Positions 35,066-47,310 of a DNA stretch of 64,000 nt are shown here, piece after piece. The translations under genes and the position numbers were made by a program. The DNA is from Epiperipatus broadwayi (Eukaryota > Onychophora > Udeonychophora > Euonychophora > Peripatidae). A model generated the notes under the pieces. It did not search any database. It worked only from the letters and a program-made list of their open reading frames with translations, and was not told the origin of the DNA. The DNA lies in assembly GCA_028023455.1 (NCBI GenBank), contig JAQFVV010012398.1, forward strand, positions 6,036,682 to 6,100,681, in the 5' to 3' direction. Positions within the stretch are counted from its first letter, which is position 1. Each line of letters starts with the position of its first letter.

Positions 35066-36399
35066 TGTAACAGGACTGGGATTAAACCCTGTTTCTAAGA
35101 AAGGGATTTTATATTCAAGTGTATGTATAGATATTAATAATAACTATAATGTTGTATTTTTTTTATTTTTTTTTGATTCTTCTTAAAATAATTAAAGATT
35201 TAAAATGGGCATAAAGGAAAAGGTTGTGCTCATTTATATTAATGAAAGGTGTGTATATGTTGCTGTATAGGTAGGTCAATGAGAGAAATCATTTTGAAAG
35301 AATATATTATGTATGTATTATTTTAAAGTCTAAATGCCATACTTTAATTTTTATAAAAATAAAAATTTAAGAAAATGAAGAAATATGTTCATGAAAATAG
35401 AAATAAAGAAAAACTAAACTGATTATTATCTGCCAATGCTTTTAATGAAGGCATTAGTCTAAGTTATTTCCAAAAAAATGTTTGACAAAGTTTTTGCTTA
35501 AAAGGTTTTTTTGTTTGTTTTCTTTTGAAGAGAAGATGGACCTTGGATATCACATGCTAGGATAAAGAAAAATAGCTAAGATTCAGAAGATTAGAATTTT
35601 TGAAAAAAGAGAAAATAATGATATAAATAGAAAAATATCAGGAGATAGTTTTAGTTTTTGACTTTGTTTTAAAGTATCAAATTGCTATACTGTTATATGT
35701 TTGCATTATAGATTACTTGCTTCAGAAATTTTGAAGACTTGTTTTAATCCACCAGCTAGAGATGAATAACCTGGGGTAAAACTTTATATGGGCTGAGCTA
35801 AAATTTATACTCCTAGTCCCATAAAGAAGATGAAGCTGCTACAGGAGTGAACCACCACCAAAACCCGAAAATATGCTGTTACTGACCATCTGTGTTTTTC
35901 CCTGGCAATATCCTAAGTAATAATTGAACCAGTAGAGATTCAAAAAAACATTTATGAGAAGACATTCATGCTGAACCATTTCCATGTCCATAGTGTGCCA
36001 AAAAAATTTATTCTCACCATGAATCTGCATAGGCTGCCTTCCCTGGGAAACTCTGGGTAACACACATTTATTTTTGAAAATACATTAAATACACCCTTTG
36101 ATATTTAAAGTCTTCATGTAATTATATTTCCATCAGTTTTCCTACCTTCAGAAAATTCACATGGTATTTGAAGGGATTAGACATTATTTTATTAGTAGTA
36201 TTTTGTTGCTTGTCCGTATGAATATATGTATATATGCGAATGTTTTATATATGCACATCATAGCCATTCCATTAGTTGATTAACCTAATTCTTACTACCA
36301 TACCTACACATATTTCCCATGATCTGGGTCAACCTGATTCTTACTGCCATACCTACACATATATTTCCCATGGTCACAGTACCACCCACCCTGAATGAG
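35066..36399 (+). repeat. 3' LTR of element 2, truncated
   Basis: Matches the LTR at 10048 from its first base. It lacks about 130 bp present in the 5' copy (junction near 36245) and repeats a 40-bp piece (ATTCTTACTACCATACCTACACA and variant, 36289-36360). The match ends at CCCTGAATGAG (36399), so about 80 bp of the LTR end are gone. No target duplication with the DNA before 10048 can be seen. Confidence 0.8.
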
Positions 36400-37529
36400 T
36401 TTCATTTTTAACTTTTCAATAATAGGTTCAGACTATTTAAAAAAATACATGATCCTATTTATTATTTTAACTGATGTTTTATTTTATAAATGATGACTTG
36501 ATTCTCTTGCTTATATATGATTGTCATGTATATTTAAATTATTATCCAAGTATTATATACAATTAGAATTAAAATTAGCACTAGTTAATTCTACTAATAA
36601 AATTTAATCTGCTTCTGACTAGGAGTGAATTTAAGATTGATAAAACTGAGAAAGTATTCAGGTTTCAAGCAGATTTTAGAATAAGTTCTTATCCATTCCA
36701 ACTATCATCTGCTAAATTATCCTTACCTAGATGGTTAAACAAAGATAGGAGAACTGATAAAACATTAACATTCATGGAATAGAAATTGGAAAACCTGATT
36801 AGTAATATCTTCATGAATTATCTTTCTATGAAGGATCTGTTGAAGTTTTGATTTTTCCTGCTTTATATATATATATTTAAAACTTTTCCTCCACAACACC
36901 TTGAAATCTCTGCCTAATGATTTATATGCAACACACTGTTTTTTTAGGTGCAACAATTTCTATATAAAAATATTGTGTGCATATATATAATTAAAATCAG
37001 CCAATGCTCAAACAATCCCAATATCATTAAAAATCAACAATATCAATCAGATGATAAGGCAATCTATATAGATGGAATTATACATATAATTATAATATAA
37101 ACATTAAATGAAGTAAATTGCACAGTCAGGTATTCAGAAGAGCATGTGAAGATTCAGCACCAAAATGATGAACTATGACCATTTTCTTTCATTTGACTAA
37201 ACACCAATTTTTTTTATCTCAATTGGAATCAATTCAAAATCATTTTCAATCTGCTGTTTTTATCATTAAGTCAAACTATTCAAGACAATAAATGTAAAAA
37301 TTTATAAAAATCACTATTTATTAAATGAACCATTATTACAAGATTACAGAATTTCTAATTCATTCAACTATTTAAAAATTAAACTGATTTATGACTTTAC
37401 AACACTCTATATTTGAAAAACATACATACTCATCAGTTGTGTTAGATGTCAAATTTGTCTTATATATATAGAATAACAATAAAAATAATAAATAATAATA
37501 ATAATAAAAATAATAAGTACTTTTGGTTA
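36400..37529. other. AT-rich stretch, no gene seen
   Basis: No coding or repeat signal beyond an (AATAAT)n tract near 37480-37515. Confidence 0.55.
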
Positions 37530-37660
37530 AACTGCTGTTAAATTCAAATAACAAAACAGAAGCAAACAGGCATCAACTCAAATCCCCTGATGATATTTGG
37601 TTCTGTTTTGTTATTTGATGACATTTGCTTTCCTTTTGTTATTTGAATTTAACAGCAGTT
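37530..37660. repeat. Hairpin repeat with 27-bp perfect arms
   Basis: AACTGCTGTTAAATTCAAAT and the bases to 37556 are exactly complementary in inverse to 37634-37660. The 77-bp loop contains a partial further inversion (GGTTCTGTTTTGTTATTTG). Could be a MITE remnant. Confidence 0.85.
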
Positions 37661-37850
37661 GAGGCAGGTTAACGAATTAATTGAAAGTACTTTGGCAGAT
37701 TGAAAGCATGTTTATAATAGTTTATTACCATTATATTTATTATTTTATTGCTATTATAATAGTTTTTTAATTAACTGACATTTGATTTGTAGTATATATA
37801 TATATGAAAAGAAAGTTACTGTTAACACTAACTGAAATAATTATAGAAAA

Positions 37851-37978
37851 TATACAAACCATTATACAATTAAAAATATCCAGTAACGCCCTCTGTTTTA
37901 AGGTTTGCTATTATTGAGATATAGATCTTTAAACAGAGGGCGTTACTGGATATTTGTAATTGTATAATGGTTTGTATA
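37851..37978. repeat. MITE-like hairpin, about 50-bp arms
   Basis: Left arm 37851-37901 and right arm 37928-37978 are near-perfect inverse complements that include CCAGTAACGCCCTCTGTTT. They are closed by a loop of about 26 bp and flanked by TA-rich sequence. Size and TA flanks fit a mariner-type MITE; the hairpin could also be transcribed as a precursor of small RNAs. Confidence 0.85.
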
Positions 37979-40500
37979 TATATATATATTACATTTTGAT
38001 TTATAAGTATATAAATTTCTGCATCCACAACTTTGACATTAATTACTTCAGATAAAAAGATGAAGATGAACTATTTCATGTATTTATATATATAATTAAA
38101 AACTGATATATTAATTTTTATCTCATATCTAAAGTTTATATCTACTAGAAATAAACTCTATCTTAATTAATGGTTAATAATAATAATCAATGTATTTATT
38201 TAATTAAAGTGATTGATAACAAAGTCATGAATGCAGAAAGCTAAGTACTTATAAATCACAATGTAATAATTTGATATTGATACTTAGTGAATAAATTATG
38301 CAGACATATGAGATATTATATATATATTCATAAACAAAATTTAGGATCTAGTGCAACTGATGAGTAGATAGGTTTTCAAATCCCCAGTCTTGTAAAGTTA
38401 TAAATCAGTTTAACTTTTCAATAGTTGAATGAATTAAAAATTTTGTCATCATGTGATTGTAGTCCACACATAATTTAACAAATACAGTCGAAACTAATCA
38501 ATAATAAAAGTTTTTTTGCTGGAGTGTAAAGTTTTTGAAATTCAATATTATAAATAATGCTTTGTTATATAAATGTTTATATTTATTGCCTTGAACAATT
38601 TCACTTAGTGCTAAAAATGATAGGTTCAAGAGAATTTAAATGGATTCCAATTGTGATTTTAAAAATTATCTAAGATTAGACAATTGAATGGAAGTAATAT
38701 TCATATTCCATTATTTTAGTGCTGGAGTGATAATCTTCTGAATAATGGGATGGGGTGGTAAGGTGTGGAAGGAATCAGGAGGTTAATCATGGTCATACCT
38801 GGGAAAAATCATCATCAACCCCAGTTCAAAAACATTTCAATTAAAAGTAAATTTAAAATTTACAAAAAGTATAATATTTAAGAGGAGCATGAGATCAAGA
38901 GATCTCTAAGAGATCAGACAGATAACTCAGAAGAGAAACTAAAATCGTAATTAATCATATATCAACCAGCATTATAAGTCAAACAAGCATGAGTACTACT
39001 CAAAACACCATTCGTTGTCATTAATCATCAACAATTAAAATAAATCAGTACAATAAATCAAGTCCATCTTGTAGCTAGATTTGAACAATAAAAATATAAA
39101 TCAACAATCAACCTTGTGACTGAATCGAAAATGGATCCTCTGTAGATCAGACTAACGATTGAGCCTTTGCCAGCTTGGGCAATTATTTAAACATAATTTG
39201 GATGCACCACTTAAGTGCTAATCCATTAGAATACATAAGCAGAAAATCTAAACAATAATGCTGAGATATATGCTGATCATCAGTGCTCTGGCCACTTAAG
39301 TACCATTAATATACTGGCCTACTATAAACTTAAATTTTTAATAAGACTAAGCTAAAATAAAATGTAATGCAGTAACTTTGAAGAATATAATCCTCACGCC
39401 AAAACCAGGACATTGTTATACTGGAATGCTCCTAAAGCTCATCCCGTGCTCGAATCTAGCTCAGAGAACATAAAACTCATTACTGTTATGTGACCAAGAG
39501 ATAATGTAATAGAATTTTTAACAATTGAATTCAAGTTTATTAAAAACAATAAAAAAATGGTATTATGACTAACATACAATAATAAAAGTTATCACACCAC
39601 TTGATTTACAAAATTACTACAAAATTCAAGTTATTACATTGATTTACAATGTCTCTTAATGAATTTACATAAATGTATATATATATATATCCATGCACAG
39701 ATGGGTGTTTTATAATATACAATGAAAACATTTCAATTAATATAAAATAATTTTTAAAAAATGATTAAATTTTACATGTGTTATATTTGGCAAGCATTGG
39801 TATTTGCAATACAATTGACAGATATATACACACATACATGCATGATCATGAATTTTCTAAACATATTTAACTTGTTACATAAAAATAATACATGGTTAAA
39901 CTTTTTAACTTATATTTTTAATAATACAAATACTTTATGCTAGGTTTATTTAAACCACATGTCAGTGAAATATATTAATTTGCATATTTGAATTGTTATA
40001 TAAAACACAATAAAAGATTTAAAATTTACATATACGTGTGTGCGTGTATATATGCAGACTGACGTTTACCTATTTTAAATTTGTTATAATAATAATGTTA
40101 TTACAATATACATTTTAACAATTAAATTCTTTTCCACATTACATAACAATTAAATTCTTTGTTGAAATTATATTATAATATGCACATATTTTTTTATGGT
40201 AAGTTTTACTTTTGTGGGTATAGTTTCCTTTTTTTTTCTTTAAAATAAGTACTACCAAATTTTTGACAGCTGATTGATCTAAAATGTCTTTCTTTTTTCT
40301 AGTCTAAAAGATTTTTGGGAAATCTTTTTCTTGACTGTTAATTATAACGTTTTCTTTTTTAAAAAATTATAAATATAAATTTAAACCTTTTTTTTTTTTT
40401 TTTGCTTCTTTAATAAACGATTTTAAACTAATATCGTTTTATATATATCTATCAGTTATAAAAATGTCATTTTACTAAGGAAATTATTAAAAATTTTGTT
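37979..40500. other. AT-rich stretch, no gene seen
   Basis: (AT)n tracts at 37975-37990 and 39675-39690, otherwise no recognisable gene, RNA or repeat. Confidence 0.5.
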
Positions 40501-41050
40501 ATCATATATTTTCTTGGTGAGTTTGGTTTTGGTGAATATCATCATCAAAAAATATAATCCATGTGAAATGTTGGTCTGCACTTGGTCTCCCTTCTGTCAA
40601 GAATTGTTCCAGGCAAGCAGCTGTTTTAAATTGGGCTTCAGGTAAGCTAGATGTCCTAGTTTTATAGATTTCAGGCAAGTAATAGTCCTCTCCACATTTA
40701 AGGCTATGAATTTCAACACAAAGAAGTGGATCATTTTTCTTCATGTGAATTCAAACTCCTGCAAAGGAAAACAGTAGCAGCTCCTGGGTCTACTGTCCTG
40801 TCTTCAGCTACATCTGTTCATGGTAGCTATTCTGCCAACTCTCTGCTACAGACAACAACAAACTGCAGCTATCTATTTTGGTCAGCTAAAACCAACTGCT
40901 GCAAACTTCAGCAAGCTGCAACAAAATATTGTAACCAACTTTGCAGCTGACTAGCTCCTATAAAAACTACTATCCAGACTGTTCTCTTCAAAAACCACTA
41001 CCTAGACTGCAACTGATATTTTTGCCAGCCCTTTTATAGTCTTGATGAGG
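40501..41050 (-). other. GC-richer island with TATA-like box, unknown
   Basis: This block is noticeably less AT-rich than its surroundings and rich in GCAGCT/AGCTGC strings. On the minus strand TATAAAAG (41031-41038) precedes it, and an 80-codon frame (40744-40502) has non-random-looking composition (KCGEDYYLPEIYKTR) but no family I recognise. It could be a solo LTR or a promoter-exon fragment of a decayed element. No function is assigned. Confidence 0.3.
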
Positions 41051-43272
41051 TACAACAAACACTAAATTTAAAAACAGTGGGCTTTTTTCTATCTTTCTAA
41101 TACTTTTTGAAAACAAGCTTGAAATTTTTATCGAAGTGTGATTGGAAAAAGTTGGTTTCAATTAACTTTAATCCTTTGGAACTTGTCCAAAGGTGTAATT
41201 TACATACATGTTTTTACTTTCTTCAAATCACTTTTAATTAAAAGCTACTTTTTGGAATTTTTATCAGTTTAATTAGATTTCAAAAATACCATCTTTGTTT
41301 TTAAATTTCAAAATCAGAATAATAATAATACAATATATATATTTATTCAGACCTTTGAAAAAGTTTAATTTATAATGAAATTTTATTTTAAATCAGAGCT
41401 AAACTCTTTATTTATTATTTTTATTTCAGTAAATGTAGAAAATATCTACTAAAATTTTTGTCTGTGTTTATTTCTGCTTTTTTTTTATTTTATATATATG
41501 TGCACACAATTATATGTGCACACACACTATATTATTGTGTGCTATGTAATTCAAATGGTTACAATATATATAAACAATATTTGGCATAGAAATTACTGCA
41601 TCTAAAAACAGTGTGATTGCATATGTAAATCAGCAGTTAGTCAACAAGTAAGATGTAAAAAATTATCAAAGTTGGAAATCAATTATGTGGAAACACCAAA
41701 AAACTTATTACCCTATATCTTAAATAAGGAAATACAATATTTAAAATAATATTATAGAAGGTCTACAAACTATTATGCTTAAGAAACATATTCAATCAAT
41801 CAGCTATAAAAAAATTTTCAATAATTGTATGTTTATGAGATTCATGGTCTAATAGTGATCTGCCACTATACCAATGATATAATTTTGAATGACTCTAAAT
41901 ATCTATAAGCAAAAAAATTAGTTAACAAACAATAAATTGTCAGAAAATAACTTTTCTTAGCCTCCTGGAAGATAAAGATCATAGATTAATCTTAACTGAT
42001 CAGATGAGCTCAATGCATTGAAAACAAAATAAAAATATGATTATAATATGAAATATATTGTTTAACAATAGTTGTGGTGTTACATGCCATGGATTCTAAG
42101 CCCAGGGTTTAGTTCATATATATGTAAACTTCTTGTAATGTTTATGTAAACTTATGTATTAAATCAAATCCTATATTAATTGGAATGAAAAACAGATAAT
42201 TTTTTTAAAAAAATAGTTTCAAAAAAGCATTAAAACTCAACATAGAGAGACTAAAATAAATAAAATGTCAAGTTAAACAAACTAGTACATTTATTAATAA
42301 ATAGTCATTGGGATAATTTCAGACTATTGGCAAAGATTATGTTTAAAAACTAGATGTTGCTAATCTCAAAAAGAAAAAAAATTAGAGCTGTAACAAATAG
42401 AAATGGGCCTGCTGTCATACCACATTTTGCAATGAGTCATGATTTATTTAAGGTCTACCATCAGCAGACCCACATCATCAATGATGTTATCGTAAAGCTT
42501 CTCCAATGGTTATCTTTAACCTCCTAATTGTTCTTTCATCATTTGCTTATGCATAAGATATCTTTAACAATAGTAGATTCCAAATTACTAATATATTTAT
42601 AGAATGTGGATAAAATTTTATAAACTTTGCAAAAAAATTTCCAGCAGAATGATACATAATCACAAGCTTCTAACTTTCTTCCAACATGACTACAAGGTTA
42701 TTTGGAACTTTATAGTCATATATGAAAGGACATTGAAAGTATGTGATCATTTTTGGTCAACATAATCTTTAACTCAATATATAAGAGATCTTATCAGATA
42801 ATGCTTGTAAACAACTCAATATAGATAACCTTTCTAAAATATTTTGAGACCTAGTAAATAATAACTAGTCAAATACTCTTTGAGACACAACTAATGCCTT
42901 ATGAGATGCCTTATTTTCCAATCAATGTTTTTGATTCAGAACAATGATACATAATTTAAATGCCATGCAAGATGCTTATATTTTTTTTTAGCAAAGATAA
43001 GTTTAGAACATAAAGTAATGGACATGTGTTTTGTCTATTTTTTTTTAAATAGGATAAAAAATATATTTTACTCGATCTGTTGTTTTAAGTTATTTCCCAA
43101 AAATTAAATTCCTTACAATTTTGTGATTTTTTTTTTATTAAATAATATCAGTAAATATTTAAATTATTGCAACTTAATTAACAATTATCAAATTTCTTGC
43201 ATACATTTGACTATCATCCAATTCATATAAACATCATATGATCACTATTTCTTATGCTTGCTTTTGACTGTT
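41051..43272. other. AT-rich stretch, no gene seen
   Basis: No domain-bearing frame or clear repeat on either strand. Confidence 0.5.
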
Positions 43273-43382
43273 ATTAAAACAGGTAAAACTCTCTAAATGT
43301 ATTGCTATTCAGTGCAAGCCAGAATAATCAATGGATGCCAGAAGGTTTGTGCATAAAATTTCTATCTAGTGCCTACTCATCA

Positions 43383-43434
43383 AATATCTCCAGACTAGTT
43401 TCTGGCTTGTGGCCTTCATCAGTGATTGAAAATA
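43383..43434 (-). ncRNA. Hammerhead ribozyme-like motif, left arm
   Basis: The inverse copy of the right-arm motif: on the minus strand CTGATGA (43416-43422), GGC...GCC stem II, GAAAC (43398-43402) and TAGTC. Stem I pairing is poorer than in the right arm because the sequence before the core belongs to the central region. Confidence 0.5.
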
Positions 43435-43572
43435 TTATGGTGTTTTCAGTTTAAGTCTCATAGTTTTGTAGTTGAGATTATGGTGTTTTCAGTTTAAGTC
43501 TCATAGTTTTGTAGTTGAGATAAAAGGTGGCTGCTGGAGAGTTGCATTAGATCCTAGGGTGCAGTATTCTCA

Positions 43573-43633
43573 GATCCAAGGCTCCTCACTGATGAAGGCC
43601 ACAAGCCAGAAACTAGTCTGGGAATATTGGATG
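43573..43633 (+). ncRNA. Hammerhead ribozyme-like motif, right arm
   Basis: Core CTGATGA (43589-43595) and GAAAC (43609-43613) enclose a short stem II (GGC...GCC with loop CACAA). After GAAAC the sequence TAGTC allows a two-base-pair stem III (AC/GT) with a TA loop and C at the cleavage position. Stem I can form between TCCAA...TCCTCA before the core and TGGGAA...TTGGA after it, with an internal loop. This is the minimal type I arrangement known from Penelope-like elements. The weak point is an A-A mismatch at the base of stem II, which may abolish cleavage. Confidence 0.6.
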
Positions 43634-43737
43634 AATAGGCACTAGATGAGGATTTTATGCATAAGCCTTCTGACATCCATTGATTATTCTAGCTTGCACT
43701 GAGTCACAATACATTTAGAGAGTTTTGCCTGTTTTAA

Positions 43738-44740
43738 TTCATATAAATACATTAATAATTATTACCAATTATTTATTAGGCTAAAAATTACCATCTTTAG
43801 CCCAGATATAAATTTAAACCCCAGTTAAAGATTAATATATTTATTTTTACTAAATATAATCACTTGGTACCATTAATACAACACTGTCCCTCTTTTTTCC
43901 TTCCCTGTCTAATAGAAGACATATTATCTACAATTTTAATTTTGTGAAAATAAAATAATTAAGCAAGAGAATACATATTATACCTTAATACTAGAACTGA
44001 ATATGGATGGTAATAATCTGTTATTGCTTATCATTGTATTAACATAATTTATTCTAGCATTTCAATTCAAAAATTAAATCATACATTTTTATTTCTTGCA
44101 TCATGAAAAAGCAGAGAGGTATAAATAAAGATATTGAACTATCAACATGGACATGAAATTCAGAAATTTAATATCTTCAAGTCATATGATTAGTGAAAGT
44201 TATTTGTAAAATGTATGTATAGTGAGAGAGAATTGTAAGCTTCTGTATTGATTGATGTTTATAATATAATGGAAGAGAGATAAGAGGCATTGTTAAACAA
44301 CAATAATTACTCATCTTCTATTAAGTGTTAAAAGTGGAAAAAGAAAGTCTTTTGTATAGAATTGGTATCATAAAAGCTACCAATGTGTTAATATGAGCAT
44401 GAAGAGTCATGTGTTCATTATCTCTAGCTCACCTGAGATCAAAGTAGTTTCTGCACTGATGGAGGAATTGAATCATTTTTTAATAGAATGATTTTAATAA
44501 ATATTATATAGCTTAATTATTCAATGTTTTTATATTTTATTTTATGCTACAAAAGAGAATACATAACCTAAAAAAATTTTCCAGATATTTTTTGTATCAA
44601 CTCAAAAATGTGATATTGATTCTGTATTGCATTTTTTATATGAGGAATTATCTGAAAAACACTTCTGTACATAAACAGGATGCTTCTATTCAATTCTATA
44701 AATAATATACTATATTTGTAGAGTCTTTTAATTCTTATTT
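43738..44740. other. AT-rich stretch, no gene seen
   Basis: No recognisable feature. Confidence 0.5.
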
Positions 44741-44749
44741 CCTTAATTA

Positions 44750-46280
44750 TAGAGTCTCTTCTTTACATCACTCAAGAACACTTCTTGTATCATCTTAAAT
44801 GTGGTCTATGTTTTGATTTTCTATAAACCCCTGAAATACAATATGAAACTTTGTGTATTTATATGTTATAATATTTTCTAAAAGCAAACCAATTCAGATC
44901 TATTTAGTCTTTTAATTTTTGAATGATTTGAACAATGCTTGTTGTTTTTCTTGCTCATGTGTTCATTTTCAATTTCTCTTTGCTAATCCCACAATGCATC
45001 TTTTTATATTATACTATGTAGTTTAAGATCTCTATATTCATTTTCTAGTAAGTGTCCAAATATCACAACTATAGGAAAGCATTTGTGGAGTATATCCATT
45101 AAACACATAAATATATTTTCTTTAATATTGAGTTATTATTATCAAAAACAGTTCATTATTTCTATCAATTATGTTTACATCTATATAATTTGATTAACAT
45201 ATTGATAGTTGTTAATATTTTCAAAGTCATTATTATTATTTTGTATTTGTTCCCAAAGGAGGTTGAAAATTATTTGGCATTTTCCTTTAGTCCTAATTTT
45301 TGTTCTTGTAACATTTTCAAAAATTCTAAATCATTACTCATAAACAATCACATCATCTATAAAATAAGATTTAAGTAATTACTAATCTCTTTAATCACTA
45401 TAAAATGCTTTAGCATATGAAATCATCCTGTCCTCTTAATGTTATTGTATAATCTAATTACTGTTGTTGCATTTTGACAAATATTCTTCAAAATCTGACA
45501 AAAATTTTGTTTCTATACATTAATGTTTCATAGCTTTGACCATTCAGGTATGTTCATAAAGCAGAAGTCTTTTTCATAATTTATAAATTCAAAATATAAT
45601 AATTTTTGTATTTAAATACAGCTTGTTCTTTTGCATAGTATAAATGCATATTTCTCAGCAGATAATTATGATGTATTAGTAAAGATGTAATATAAAATTG
45701 TAAGATGATTGATAAATCTGTAATTTTTAATATCTTTATCCTTATTTAAGGATCCATATCATTACTGCATTTTCTACATCATCTGGTACATTTAGATTTT
45801 TGGTAAATAGCTTTGCCAACAATTTTTCTATTTCTTCATTTGCTTTTTAAAAAATATCTATAATTATTCCGTAATGTCTTGGAAATTTTTTCTTTTCTAG
45901 TTTATTTGCATGTCTTATTTCTTTCTTAAAATATATAACATTTCAATGTGGACTACAATATTTACTACTATATAGTTTTGTAGAATTAATCTACATACTT
46001 TCAATGTTAATCCACTTTTTAATCATAATGTATTCTTTGTTTTTAATGATTTTTAAGTTCTAGTTTAAATTCACGATATTATTTTTGATATTTAATTTTA
46101 CCAACTGTTGATAAATATTTCAATAACTTCCAATATTTAACATTTGATGTATGTTATATATTTCTGATCATTGACAATTTTTTGTGCTAAATTTATTAAA
46201 CAAGTAGTCTTGAAATATATATCAACTAATAGTCCAAATATAAAACAATCGCTTTATGCCTTCATTGTGTATGCTTCTAT
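44750..46280 (-). pseudogene. RTE-type LINE reverse transcriptase remnant
   Basis: Read on the minus strand from about 46280 downward, a decayed RT appears in order: KLLAKLFTKNLNVPDDVENA (about 45835-45775), DIKNYRFINHL (about 45740-45705), YEKDFCFMN, the motif A region (about 45580-45550), NICQNATTVIRLYNN (about 45490-45445), a FxDD-like block near 45360, LEFLKMLQEQKLGLKEN (about 45340-45290), the IFxxCxxPIxxFG block (about 45115-45060) and KIKRL near 44910. These are RTE-clade landmarks. Stops and shifts occur every few dozen codons. The same block order appears at 900-1460 in the other orientation, so at least two copies of the family lie in the window. Confidence 0.7.
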
Positions 46281-47310
46281 TTCCCTTTACCATTTGAAGA
46301 AAAACAACATGGTTTCTTCATTCAAATTCAATTTCATCTTCAAATAGTTTTTTTTCTATCAATTAATTTTTTTTAACCAAATTTTTATTATCTAAAATTT
46401 TTTTTTCATCAATAGACTAGTACAATGTTTATAGATTACAGATAATACATTATTTACATACATAGGATTGACATAAAAACAAAATTAATAATAATAATTT
46501 ACTAAGGCAATATAATAATGGGCGTTTAATAAAATTTATAATTAAAATTAATAATAGTAAAAGAGAAAAAATATATTATAATGGTGTTGGGAGAGTAATT
46601 AGACTCCATATAGGATTAACAATGTTAGATGGGACAAGTGCCTGATCTCTGTTTTTAATTTTTAAGATTTTATATTGTAATTTTTTAGATGTAGGGTTGA
46701 AGCAAAGATGGCATTTTATGAACCAAAGGGTATATATACATGAGGAAAATAGTGATTATAATTAAAGGAAAAAAGCCTCTTTTTATACTATCAATAAGGG
46801 TAACACTAGAAGAAATATGAGATTTAGCAATTGACTCAATGCTGTTTCTATATATGAGAAGAGTAGAACACTGGATTAAAAAAATGGTGTATTGTTTCTT
46901 CAGACTGATGACAAAAAGAGCAAGCTTGATCAATGTTAGTAAAGGACCTTCTTTATGATAAGAAATGACTAGAAGGAAGAGCCTCTAAACTAATTTTTAT
47001 AACAAAATCAAGATATTTTGCCTCTGTGTACCATAATTTGAATTTTTTGGTTATTTATTTATTAATGATGTTAAGAATAGATGGAGAAGAATGAGATTGG
47101 CTAGTCCTATGCATCATGTTGTAGGCCTCCCAAAAAACTATTTTCCCGAAGAATGTCTGAACATCAATACCAATACTAGAAGCTAGGTATTTGATTAAGG
47201 AATGAAAAAAATTTAATTTACAGGGTGGAAGTATATTGGTAGGATTAACTAGAATAAATTTCATAGTGTTTGGATAAACAGAAACAAATTTAGAAATAGT
47301 ATTAAATGAT

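Larger units (their letters stand above)
10048..36399 (+). mobile_element. Element 2: Ty3/gypsy retrotransposon, old, split by later insertions
   Basis: Two related LTRs in the same orientation (10048-11556 and 35066-36399) bracket, in the correct order, a primer site, degenerate gag-protease (22912-24245) and degenerate protease end-RT-RNase H-integrase (32310-34985). The coding halves resemble element 1 at the protein level. The internal part is interrupted at 11.7-22.9 kb by element 1 and at about 24.25-32.3 kb by other DNA; the second break falls inside the protease domain, where the two halves join up by homology. Removing both leaves an element of about 7 kb. Many stops and altered catalytic residues show it is much older than element 1. 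That the two halves were one element is inferred from order, strand and break position. Confidence 0.8.
43273..43737. mobile_element. 465-bp fold-back repeat with hammerhead-like arms
   Basis: The outer arms (43273-43427 and 43587-43737) are inverse complements. Both carry, from the edge inward, CCTGTTTTAAT, AATACATTTAGAGAGTTTT, a CCATTGATTATTCT block, a TAGTGCCTA block and a hammerhead-like core. The centre (43428-43586) holds a perfect tandem pair of about 45 bp (GATTATGGTGTTTTCAGTTT..., from 43432 and 43477). No ORF. It may be two inverted partial copies of the terminal repeat of a Penelope-like element or retrozyme, since those are the repeats known to carry hammerheads. Confidence 0.8.

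Noticed and set aside
37580-37600. CTGATGA string considered as another hammerhead core
   Set aside because: No GAAA within range and no stem II; the same applies to the strings near 8305, 37430 and 38358.
39440-39470. GTGCTCGAATCT considered as a pol III B box
   Set aside because: No A box at the right distance and no fold; insufficient for a tRNA or SINE call.
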